Source: JBAYGJ01 sp041666685 (GTDB lineage Bacteria; Patescibacteriota; Patescibacteriia; UBA10025; JAHIVO01). From it: a stretch of DNA of 7,210 nucleotides. Location of the stretch: assembly GCA_041666685.1 (NCBI GenBank), contig JBAYGJ010000045.1:1-7210 (forward strand), written 5' to 3'. Every line of letters starts with the position of its first letter. Within the stretch, counting starts at the first letter, position 1. Below the pieces are notes generated by a model, which saw nothing but the letters and a program-made list of their open reading frames with translations, had not been told where the DNA came from and ran no database searches. Below, one piece after another: positions 1-6,481 of the stretch. The position numbers and the translations under genes are program-made.

Positions 1-271
1 AAAACTCTTCTTTGCCGCAAACACGACCACGGCGATGCGCGTCAGTGAAGCGCGCGGCGTGGCCATCCTGGCCGCCGGCATAGCCGGCATTCCCGTACGG
101 GAATTCACGCCGCTCCAGATCAAGCAGGCCATCACCGGAGACGGGCGGGCGGACAAATCCCAGATGCAACGGATGGTACAGGTGCTGCTCAGATTGCCGG
201 CCATCCCCCGGCCGGACGACATAGCGGACGCTCTGGCGATCGGGATCTGCGGCGGCATTAAAAATTTCTAG
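1..271 (+). CDS. ruvC: RuvC Holliday junction resolvase, C-terminal part (5' truncated by window edge)
   Basis: This is the 3' end of a gene open from the window edge; the frame runs from base 2 without a stop to the TAG at 269-271. RuvC is the endonuclease that cuts Holliday junctions made by RuvAB during recombination repair. The visible 89 codons match the C-terminal half of RuvC. They show the ARGVAILAA segment, then the DKSQMQRMV helix followed by LLRLP, and finally PDDIADALAI, which supplies the last two acidic active-site positions (codons 218-220 and 227-229). The first acidic residues (D7 and E66 in E. coli) lie outside the window. An ATG at 35 is internal to the domain and is not the start. 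The stop codon directly abuts the next ATG, so ruvC may be co-transcribed with the glucan genes. RuvA and RuvB are not seen here. Confidence 0.93.
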   Translation, partial: KLFFAANTTTAMRVSEARGVAILAAGIAGIPVREFTPLQIKQAITGDGRADKSQMQRMVQVLLRLPAIPRPDDIADALAIGICGGIKNF

Positions 272-1360
272 ATGAACATGACCAACGAAAAGAAAATCCA
301 AAAAATCCTTGCGACCTCGCGCGAGGTTATTCGGGATTGCTCGCTGGAGAACGGCGCCATCGTCGCCGCCAACACCGACGAACCCTACACGCCCAAAGAA
401 GGATCGGATTACCGGTACGTCTGGGTCCGGGATGCCGCATACATTTGCGTGGCGGCCCAATACCTGAACATCCCAATCCAGGAAAAATTTTTCACGTGGG
501 TCACCGAACGGCCCGAAGATTTTGAGACGACGAAATTATTGTACTCCAATTATTCGACCAATGGACGGATTGCCACCCTCGGCAAACAATTCCAGGCCGA
601 CCAGATGGGCACTCTCCTGTGGGCAATCCATCACCAATACCACGACAACCTGAAAGCGGCTCTGAAATTCCAGCCATTGATCGTTCGGCTGGCCGAGGGA
701 CTCTCAAGTTACTGGGAAAAAGACCATTTTTCCGAGCCAACTGCGGACATCTGGGAGGCGTTCGAGCGCAAGACTTCCACCCGCCTGCGAAACAATTTCA
801 CCTATTCCCTGGCGGCCTGCGCCCGCGGCCTGTTCTGCGCCAACGAGATCATCCCGAACCATATCTGGAAAGAAGCGGCACACCAAATGGTCAGCGTTAT
901 GACTGAAGCCTACGACCTGACCCATCGTTATTTTTTTCGCAATAAAGGCGTTATTTCTGACCCAAACATCGACGCCTCACTCATCGGGCTGGTGTATCCT
1001 TTTAACCTTTTTGAAGCGAATGACGAACGGATGACCAATACCATTAAAAAAATGGAAGAAAACCTGGTAATCAACGGCGGGGTCCACCGATTCCAGTTCG
1101 ATTACTTTGACAGCGAAGGCTCGTCCCAGGAAGGCGGCGGGGCCTGGCCGGTCCTGAACTGCTGGATGGCCATCTACTGGCACCTGGCCGGCAACAACTC
1201 CAAAGCCATGCAATATTATAATTGGGTCGTCGATCGTTCGGAAAAATTCGACTTTTACCTGCCGGAACAATTTTTTGAAGACGTACGGATCGGCATTTAC
1301 CCACTAGCCTGGAGCCACGCTATGTTCGTCATTGCCAGCCGTTTCTTAGGCGTACTATAA
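272..1360 (+). CDS. GH15 glucoamylase-like glycoside hydrolase, single-domain form
   Basis: The 362-residue protein resembles the (alpha/alpha)6-barrel catalytic domain of glycoside hydrolase family 15, whose glucoamylases release glucose from the non-reducing ends of alpha-glucans. Family-like segments occur in order: YRYVWVRDAAY (47-57, substrate-pocket Arg-Asp at 53-54), ADIWEAFE (158-165, E162 as likely general acid), GLVYPF (239-244), a glycine-rich segment ending in GAWPVLNCWMA (290-300), and LPEQ (330-333, E332 as likely catalytic base). The catalytic assignments are inferred from family patterns. Bacterial glucoamylases usually carry an N-terminal beta-sandwich domain and are well over 600 residues. 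That domain is absent here, as is any signal peptide, so a cytoplasmic role is likely. The ATG follows the ruvC stop with no gap; a second in-frame ATG at 278 is equally possible. No Shine-Dalgarno is present. Related activities such as trehalase or dextranase are not excluded. Confidence 0.85.
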   Translation: MNMTNEKKIQKILATSREVIRDCSLENGAIVAANTDEPYTPKEGSDYRYVWVRDAAYICVAAQYLNIPIQEKFFTWVTERPEDFETTKLLYSNYSTNGRIATLGKQFQADQMGTLLWAIHHQYHDNLKAALKFQPLIVRLAEGLSSYWEKDHFSEPTADIWEAFERKTSTRLRNNFTYSLAACARGLFCANEIIPNHIWKEAAHQMVSVMTEAYDLTHRYFFRNKGVISDPNIDASLIGLVYPFNLFEANDERMTNTIKKMEENLVINGGVHRFQFDYFDSEGSSQEGGGAWPVLNCWMAIYWHLAGNNSKAMQYYNWVVDRSEKFDFYLPEQFFEDVRIGIYPLAWSHAMFVIASRFLGVL

Positions 1361-1364
1361 CCCT

Positions 1365-2858
1365 ATGCCACTCACCAGACCATTGCGCATCGCCAGCATC
1401 GCCTCAGAGGTCGCCCCGTATTCAAAAACGGGCGGCCTGGCTGACGTGACCAAATCACTCGCCAAAGCCCTGGCGGAAATGGGACACCATAAGGTGGTCA
1501 TCACCCCCTATTACGGATTTATCCACCAGCAAAAACTTGAGCTCAAGCCAGTTGAGGGCAAAACGGCGGTCTATATCGGCAAAAAAAAATATGAAGTTAC
1601 TTTTTTGCGGCTGGATTTCAGCGACCACTTAAAAATCTATTTTATCGTAAACCAGGAACTGTTTGGCCAGCACTCACACGTCTATAACTATGCCGATGAC
1701 AACGTACGCTTCCTGGTACTGGACTATGCCGCCCTGCAGTTACTTGAGATAATCAAGTTCAATCCGCACATCATCCATTGCCACGATTGGCAATCTGGCC
1801 TAGTGCCGAATTTTGTGGTCAAGCGGGCTGACGAATTCCCATCGTTAACCAAGGCAGCGACAGTATTCACTATTCACAATCTGTCCTACCAAATGAGCCG
1901 TGACTGGTGGACCGTGCCAGCCAATCATGTTGATGACGGCAAATCCGACCCATTCAACCGACTGAAAGACATCAACCATTTCAATTTTGCCAAACGGGGG
2001 ATTTTCTATGCCAACATCATCAATACCGTCAGCGAGCGGTACGCCGAGGAAATTACCACCCCGGAATACGGGCAAGGACTGGATAAATACCTGCGAATCA
2101 GGAGAAAGGATCTATACGGCATCATCAATGGGATCGACTATACAGTCAACAACCCGGCTTTTGACGGCAATTTGAAATACAAATACGACTGGAATACGTT
2201 GCGCCGGAAAAAGAAAAACAAAATCGAGCTCCAGCGCCTGGTCAGGCTCGAGCGTAATCCTGACATTCCGTTGATTGGCATCGTCAACCGGCTATCCGAA
2301 CAAAAAGGATTCAACCTCATTATGGAAACCATGGATGCCCTGCTTCGTTTGCAATTACAGATAGTCATTATTGGAACTGGGCATAAGGAATATGTCGACT
2401 TTTTCAAAAAAATTGCGCGCAAGCACCCGAAAAAAATCGGATTTTACACGCCATTCACCGAAGACATGGAATCAAAAATCTATGCCGGATCAGACATGTT
2501 CCTGATGCCGTCACGTTTTGAGCCGTGCGGCATCTCCCAGCTGAAAAGCCTCCGGTACGGATCCATCCCCATCGTCCACGAAACCGGCGGACTGTCGGAT
2601 ACGATCACCAACTTCAACCCGAAAACTCGCAAAGGCAACGGCTTTACCTTCAAGACATACAGCCGGGAAGACTTCCTGATCGCCCTGACCCGCGCATTGG
2701 AGAACTACAAGTACCCCCAAGTGTGGGAATTTATGACCTGGAATGCCATGCGCCAGACATACTCATGGGAACTGCCCGCAAAAAAATACATCCAGCTGTT
2801 CCGGATCGCCATCAATAACAAACGCCGCTACCTGAAAAATCTCCATAAAAAAACCTAA
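1365..2858 (+). CDS. glgA: Glycogen/starch synthase, GT5 family (first copy)
   Basis: The 497-residue GT-B glycosyltransferase would transfer glucose from ADP-glucose (or UDP-glucose) to the non-reducing end of an alpha-1,4-glucan. The N-terminal Rossmann domain carries the GT5 signature KTGGLADV (K21-V28), HCHDW (138-142) and TIHNLSYQ (169-176). The C-terminal domain has NGID (255-258), NRLSEQKG (308-315, with R309 and K314 as the donor-phosphate-contacting pair), PSRFEPCG (382-389, with E386 in the acceptor/donor site) and HETGGLSDT (405-413). The C-terminal SWELPAKKY segment is also typical. The length is close to the usual 475-500. One oddity is that the usual glycine after HNxxYQ is replaced by MSRDWW, so the acceptor-side loop differs from E. 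coli GlgA. A lysine/arginine-rich stretch (about 279-286) lies near the domain junction. The gene starts 4 bases after the GH15 stop and ends 2 bases before the first GH57 gene. Donor specificity cannot be read from the sequence. Confidence 0.93.
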   Translation: MPLTRPLRIASIASEVAPYSKTGGLADVTKSLAKALAEMGHHKVVITPYYGFIHQQKLELKPVEGKTAVYIGKKKYEVTFLRLDFSDHLKIYFIVNQELFGQHSHVYNYADDNVRFLVLDYAALQLLEIIKFNPHIIHCHDWQSGLVPNFVVKRADEFPSLTKAATVFTIHNLSYQMSRDWWTVPANHVDDGKSDPFNRLKDINHFNFAKRGIFYANIINTVSERYAEEITTPEYGQGLDKYLRIRRKDLYGIINGIDYTVNNPAFDGNLKYKYDWNTLRRKKKNKIELQRLVRLERNPDIPLIGIVNRLSEQKGFNLIMETMDALLRLQLQIVIIGTGHKEYVDFFKKIARKHPKKIGFYTPFTEDMESKIYAGSDMFLMPSRFEPCGISQLKSLRYGSIPIVHETGGLSDTITNFNPKTRKGNGFTFKTYSREDFLIALTRALENYKYPQVWEFMTWNAMRQTYSWELPAKKYIQLFRIAINNKRRYLKNLHKKT

Positions 2859-2860
2859 CT

Positions 2861-4087
2861 ATGCTTTGGGCAAACTTTTTCCACATTTACCAGCCGCCGA
2901 ATTGGCCGAAAAAAATAATCGACCGGGTCGTCCGCGAAAGCTATCGGCCAATCCTGGCCCTGGTAAAAAAATTTCCCCGGCTGAAGATAACTATCAACAT
3001 CTCTGGTTCGCTGACCGAACAACTGGCCGCCCACGGCTACCAGGACGTCATTAAAAGCATCCGCCAGCTGGCCCAGCGTGGCAAAATAGAACTGGTAGGC
3101 AGCGCCATGTACCATCCTATCCTGCCGCTTCTGTCGGAACGGGAAATCGATCGCCAAATCCGGCTCAACGCCCAGGTCAACGGAAAATATTTCGGTCCAG
3201 CCTACAGCCCGTCGGGGTTTTTCCCGCCGGAAATGGCGTACAGCCCGTCGCTGAACAAACTTATCAAACGGTACGGCTTCCGCTGGCTGATTATCGATGA
3301 AATTGCGTCAAACGGATTCCTTGGCCAAGCCAGTTTTGACCGGACACATTCTATCCAAGGCTCCTCGCTCCAAGTCGTCTTCCGTAACCGGAAAGTAAGC
3401 GACTTCCTCTCCTTCCAGAGTCACCTGGGATCGGCCGGGCATTTTTGGAAAACCGTATCTGCCGACAACCGCAGCCAAACCGTCCTGGTTACCGGCATGG
3501 ACGGCGAAAACCTCGGCCACCACCGTCCGGGACTGGATACCTACTGGGGAAAACTGGCCACCCACGGCAGCGTAACCACAGTCACCATCAGCGAACTGCT
3601 GAAAAAAATTGACCGGCGCCAGACTGTTTCTCCGCGCCAATGCTCCTGGTCCTCCCAAGAACGCGAACTCAGACAACACAACCCATACAGTCTGTGGTCC
3701 GACCCCACCAATCCGATCCACACATTACAGTGGAAATTAATCAACAATTTGATTACTATTACAGAGCAACACAAAACCCATCCAGAATACCGAGATGCCC
3801 GGCATCGGCTGGATATGCAGCTAGCCTCCGACCAGATGTGGTGGGCCTCAGCCAAACCGTGGTGGAGCCTGGATATCATCACCCGCAAGACCAACGAACT
3901 GTACCAGACCGCCCTCCTGCTGGAACCGGGCAACCGCACCATTATCGCCCTGGCCGAACAGATTATCAAGCTGGCCACCTCCTGGCAGAAAAAAAATTTA
4001 TATTTAAAAATTGCCAACCGATATTTAGCCACTAACCGGCAGGACAACATCCGTTACATCGGCGGCAAAAAAATAACCATTAACTAA
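2861..4087 (+). CDS. GH57 family alpha-glucan enzyme (paralog A)
   Basis: This 408-residue protein belongs to glycoside hydrolase family 57, which contains alpha-amylases, 4-alpha-glucanotransferases, amylopullulanases and branching enzymes that retain alpha configuration. Four of the five family regions can be placed. Region 1 is HIYQPP (8-13), where the usual HxHQP has Tyr for the second His. Region 2 is GKIELVGSAMYHPILPL (74-90). Region 3 is FFPPEMAYS (120-128), with E124 as expected nucleophile. Region 4 is GMDGENLGHHRPG (212-224), with D214 as expected acid/base. Region 5 appears replaced by a Trp-rich SDQMWWASAKPWWS (323-336). The E124/D214 spacing is close to that of characterised 4-alpha-glucanotransferases of the family. 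There is no signal peptide or membrane segment. The start is 2 bases after the glgA stop, and the next gene is a paralog that begins with nearly the same residues, which supports this start. Exact activity (transferase, branching or hydrolase) is undetermined. Confidence 0.88.
   Translation: MLWANFFHIYQPPNWPKKIIDRVVRESYRPILALVKKFPRLKITINISGSLTEQLAAHGYQDVIKSIRQLAQRGKIELVGSAMYHPILPLLSEREIDRQIRLNAQVNGKYFGPAYSPSGFFPPEMAYSPSLNKLIKRYGFRWLIIDEIASNGFLGQASFDRTHSIQGSSLQVVFRNRKVSDFLSFQSHLGSAGHFWKTVSADNRSQTVLVTGMDGENLGHHRPGLDTYWGKLATHGSVTTVTISELLKKIDRRQTVSPRQCSWSSQERELRQHNPYSLWSDPTNPIHTLQWKLINNLITITEQHKTHPEYRDARHRLDMQLASDQMWWASAKPWWSLDIITRKTNELYQTALLLEPGNRTIIALAEQIIKLATSWQKKNLYLKIANRYLATNRQDNIRYIGGKKITIN
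3218..3245 (+). repeat. 28-base direct repeat, copy 1 (GH57-A nucleophile region)
   Basis: These 28 bases are identical to 4453-4480 in the tandem paralog. They cover the codons for FFPPEMAYS around the expected nucleophile E124, including all third positions. The flanking codons differ between the two genes. It is part of the coding sequence and not a separate element. Confidence 0.9.
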
Positions 4088-4092
4088 CAACC

Positions 4093-5475
4093 ATGTACTG
4101 GGCAAACTTCCTACACATTTACCAACCGCCGACCCAAAAAGAGATGTGGGTGAAAAAGATAGCCGAAGAAAGCTACCGCAAAATCCTCCGCGGAATGAAA
4201 TCAAATCCCCATGCCAAAATGACGCTGAACATCAACGCCGTACTGACCGAACTTTTTGACCGGTTCGGCTGCCAGGACGTCATTGCCGACATCAAGCTGC
4301 TGGCTGAGCGCGGCCAGATCGAGCTGACGGCCAGCGCCAAATACCACCCGTTCCTGCCGATGATGCCAAAAGAAGAGATTGTCAGGCAGATCGAGCTCAA
4401 CACGGCGACAAGCCTGAAATATTTCGGCAAGAAAGCATATCATCCGACCGGTTTTTTCCCGCCGGAAATGGCGTACAGCCGTGCTGTCGGTGAAATTATC
4501 GCCCAGCAGGGCTACAAATGGATGATCCTGGACGAGCTTGCCTATTCCGGGAAAATAAAGGATATCGACTGGACGCAGCTCTACACACTCAAGGGGTATC
4601 CGGACTTTTTCGTGTACTTCCGCGAACGTGAAGCGAGCTTCCGCATCCTGTCCGCACAAATCGGCATGAGCGTCTTTTCCGGCAGCATGCTGGTCAAATT
4701 ATTGGGCGACCGGGTAAATAAAAACGAATACCTCATTACGGCCATGGACGGTGAGACGTTCGGCCACCACCGGCCGGGGCTGGAGGATCTCCTGTTCGAC
4801 ATGTACAACACCGAGGAACTCAAATCAGTGACGCTGTCCGAATTGCCGGCTATCTTCACCAAACACACCCCCATCGACCCCCGCTCGTCATCCTGGGCGC
4901 TGATGAAAAAGGATATCGAGGACAATACCCCATTTTCCCGCTGGATGGACAAAAATAACGTCATCCAAAAGATGCAATGGGAATTGACCAACCTGGCGCT
5001 GAATGCCATCAAGCTCATCAAGCCGACCGACCCGATCTACGCCAAAATCCGCGGCGAACTGGATGAGGCCGTCCACTCCGACCAGTACTGGTGGGCTTCC
5101 GCCATGCCCTGGTGGAGCATCGAGATGATCGAAATGGGCGCTAAGGATTTGAAAGGCGTCGTACAGGATTCACCCGTATCCCAAGACATCAAGCAAAAAG
5201 CCCAGGAATTGTACCAAAACATCATCTTCACGGCTTTTGAATGGCAGCGCAGCGGCAAAGTTGACGTGCTCGCCAAATCAGCAGATGAGGACGTGACCCA
5301 GCGCATCACCACCGAAATGCCATACATCCCGGAATCTGAATTCAATAAGATCGTCGGCAATTTGGAAAAGCAGATGCTCGAAGCGGCCAAGGCGCAGGAA
5401 TATGAACGCGCCGCGCAGATCCGCAACCGCGTAAAAGAACTGAACGATAAAAAAGACCAAATTACCAGAAAATAA
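4093..5475 (+). CDS. GH57 family alpha-glucan enzyme with C-terminal UVR motif (paralog B)
   Basis: The 460-residue protein is a paralog of the gene just upstream and aligns with it from the first residue (MYWANFLHIYQPP against MLWANFFHIYQPP). GH57 regions are HIYQPP (8-13), GQIELTASAKYHPFLPM (74-90), FFPPEMAYS (121-129, nucleophile E125), AMDGETFGHHRPG (217-229, acid/base D219) and the Trp-rich SDQYWWASAMPWWS (329-342). It therefore keeps both expected catalytic residues, as paralog A does. After the catalytic part ends near W384, it has about 75 more residues. A linker leads into a predicted helical hairpin (about 417-452) that closely matches the UVR motif of UvrB, UvrC, ClpC and McsA. Paralog A stops before this point. 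The gene starts 5 bases after paralog A and ends 1 base before the kinase gene. No Shine-Dalgarno is seen. Likely a cytoplasmic enzyme of storage-glucan metabolism; the reaction is not determined. Confidence 0.88.
   Translation: MYWANFLHIYQPPTQKEMWVKKIAEESYRKILRGMKSNPHAKMTLNINAVLTELFDRFGCQDVIADIKLLAERGQIELTASAKYHPFLPMMPKEEIVRQIELNTATSLKYFGKKAYHPTGFFPPEMAYSRAVGEIIAQQGYKWMILDELAYSGKIKDIDWTQLYTLKGYPDFFVYFREREASFRILSAQIGMSVFSGSMLVKLLGDRVNKNEYLITAMDGETFGHHRPGLEDLLFDMYNTEELKSVTLSELPAIFTKHTPIDPRSSSWALMKKDIEDNTPFSRWMDKNNVIQKMQWELTNLALNAIKLIKPTDPIYAKIRGELDEAVHSDQYWWASAMPWWSIEMIEMGAKDLKGVVQDSPVSQDIKQKAQELYQNIIFTAFEWQRSGKVDVLAKSADEDVTQRITTEMPYIPESEFNKIVGNLEKQMLEAAKAQEYERAAQIRNRVKELNDKKDQITRK
4453..4480 (+). 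repeat. 28-base direct repeat, copy 2 (GH57-B nucleophile region)
   Basis: The partner of 3218-3245, in the same reading frame, around nucleophile E125. The two copies start 1235 bases apart. The shared stretch ends where the residues diverge (SPS in paralog A, SRA in paralog B). Confidence 0.9.
5341..5448 (+). other. UVR motif (UvrB/UvrC-type helical hairpin) at the end of GH57 paralog B
   Basis: Codons 417-452 of the second GH57 gene encode LEKQMLEAAKAQEYERAAQ followed by IRNRVKEL. This fits the UVR consensus closely: L-E-K-x-M near the start, A-A after it, the E-x-A-A core and the R-x-x-(V/I)-x-x-L end. In UvrB and UvrC this motif forms an antiparallel helical hairpin that mediates protein-protein contact; ClpC and McsA also carry it. 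In this setting it is inferred to be an interaction or dimerisation element and not a sign of DNA repair. The motif is absent from the neighbouring paralog. Confidence 0.85.
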
Positions 5476-5476
5476 T

Positions 5477-6475
5477 ATGGCCAGACAAATCCAGGAAGTC
5501 GGTCGGGCGACATATATGCGCCGGTTCTTCACCCAGCACATGAAAAAATTCTGGCCCGGCGCGAAAAAAATCACCTTCTTCTACAGCAAATACATGCGAT
5601 TTCTCTCTGAGGAAAGCTATACCATGAAATACGAGATTGACGTGCTGATGAACAATGGTCAGGTAAAACGCAAGTCTATCCGCGGCAACCGCGTGCCGAA
5701 GCCGACCTACGAGCTCATGAAGGTGTATTACCCCTATTTCAAAAAAAACGGGCAGCACGTCATCGCCCGGCCGCTCTATTACATGGATACGCTCGGATTC
5801 ATACTCTATGAAGAATATGAGGGCTGGGTCATGAGGGAATTCGACCGCCAACTGCCGATCCTGGAAAAATTCATACCGACCATCGCCCACCGGCTGGCTG
5901 AAATACATAATCGCCAGCTGCGAATCGGCCAGTTGCGCACCTGGCAGGACGAAGAGGCGTATTTCCGGCTGTCCGAAAAAAAGATCGAAAAATTCATGCC
6001 CCTGGTCCGGCGCAAATTTTCCGGACTGAAAAACCAATACCTGGAGGGATTGAAAAACATATACGACGAGCAGGGCGCCATCTCAATCCATGGGGATTTT
6101 CAGGCCAGCAATATCATCTACGACCTCCGCACCGGCGATGTCGGCATCATCGATTTTTCCTCCACTTCCCGGTTCTCTCCAGCCAATGACGTGGCCACGT
6201 TCATGACACACCTCCGGGCCATGGAATGTTTTATTTCCCCGGACAGCAAGATTACCCATATGGAAAAGGCGTTCCTGTCTAACTATTTTCACTTTGCCAA
6301 TAAACAAATCACCACAAAGGTAAAGAATCAGCTGCCACTCTACCAGGCGCGGATCAGCCTGGACATCATCACGACAACAGCGGTTTTTACGGAATACAAC
6401 AAAAGTCCGCACTACCGCAAGATCATCGACACCATGTTCGAACGGGCAACCAACAACCTTAAAAAAATTATTTAA
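5477..6475 (+). CDS. Aminoglycoside/choline kinase-fold phosphotransferase, substrate unknown
   Basis: The 332-residue protein has the hallmarks of the APH (phosphotransferase enzyme) family within the protein-kinase-like fold. The catalytic loop is IHGDFQASN (204-212), with D207 as catalytic base and N212 as metal ligand in the HGDxxxxN pattern. The metal-binding IDFSS (225-229) has D226 in the DFG-like position, and a following ND (237-238) resembles the conserved GDxxxDL segment. The N-lobe has beta-rich YEIDVLMNNGQVKRKSIRG (52-70), a hinge near YEEYEGW (111-117), and LAEIHN (140-145) before the C-lobe. It starts 1 base after the GH57-B stop and lies between glucan genes. A sugar or maltose kinase role, comparable to maltokinases that share this fold, is therefore plausible, but maltokinases are longer and no substrate-specific motif is recognised. 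Antibiotic resistance is unlikely from context. An in-frame ATG at 5516 is a weaker alternative start. Confidence 0.8.
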   Translation: MARQIQEVGRATYMRRFFTQHMKKFWPGAKKITFFYSKYMRFLSEESYTMKYEIDVLMNNGQVKRKSIRGNRVPKPTYELMKVYYPYFKKNGQHVIARPLYYMDTLGFILYEEYEGWVMREFDRQLPILEKFIPTIAHRLAEIHNRQLRIGQLRTWQDEEAYFRLSEKKIEKFMPLVRRKFSGLKNQYLEGLKNIYDEQGAISIHGDFQASNIIYDLRTGDVGIIDFSSTSRFSPANDVATFMTHLRAMECFISPDSKITHMEKAFLSNYFHFANKQITTKVKNQLPLYQARISLDIITTTAVFTEYNKSPHYRKIIDTMFERATNNLKKII

Positions 6476-6481
6476 CCCTAC

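Noticed and set aside
89..104. Perfect 16-base palindrome (attcccgt/acgggaat) within ruvC
   Set aside because: It lies in conserved RuvC coding sequence (around IPVREF), has no second copy in the window, and no operator or terminator context (no T-run, no adjacent gene start).
1582..1590. Run of nine A that could mark a frameshift or slippage site in the first glycogen synthase
   Set aside because: The reading frame continues correctly through it (IGKKKYE) and all downstream GT5 motifs are in frame, so no break or programmed shift needs to be assumed.
5341..5448. Evidence that GH57-B takes part in nucleotide-excision repair
   Set aside because: The UVR hairpin is a protein-interaction module also found outside repair proteins, and no nuclease or helicase domain is present. 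The nearby ruvC belongs to a different repair route.
3308..5574. Several long open frames on the minus strand opposite the GH57 genes and the kinase start (for example 3308-3721, 3541-4050, 5037-5513)
   Set aside because: They are antisense to genes with clear family motifs, overlap one another, and their translations show no recognisable domain. They look like a by-product of codon use on the other strand.
5477..6475. Antibiotic-resistance aminoglycoside phosphotransferase
   Set aside because: Only the general fold motifs are shared; the gene sits inside a glucan operon with no mobile-element signs.
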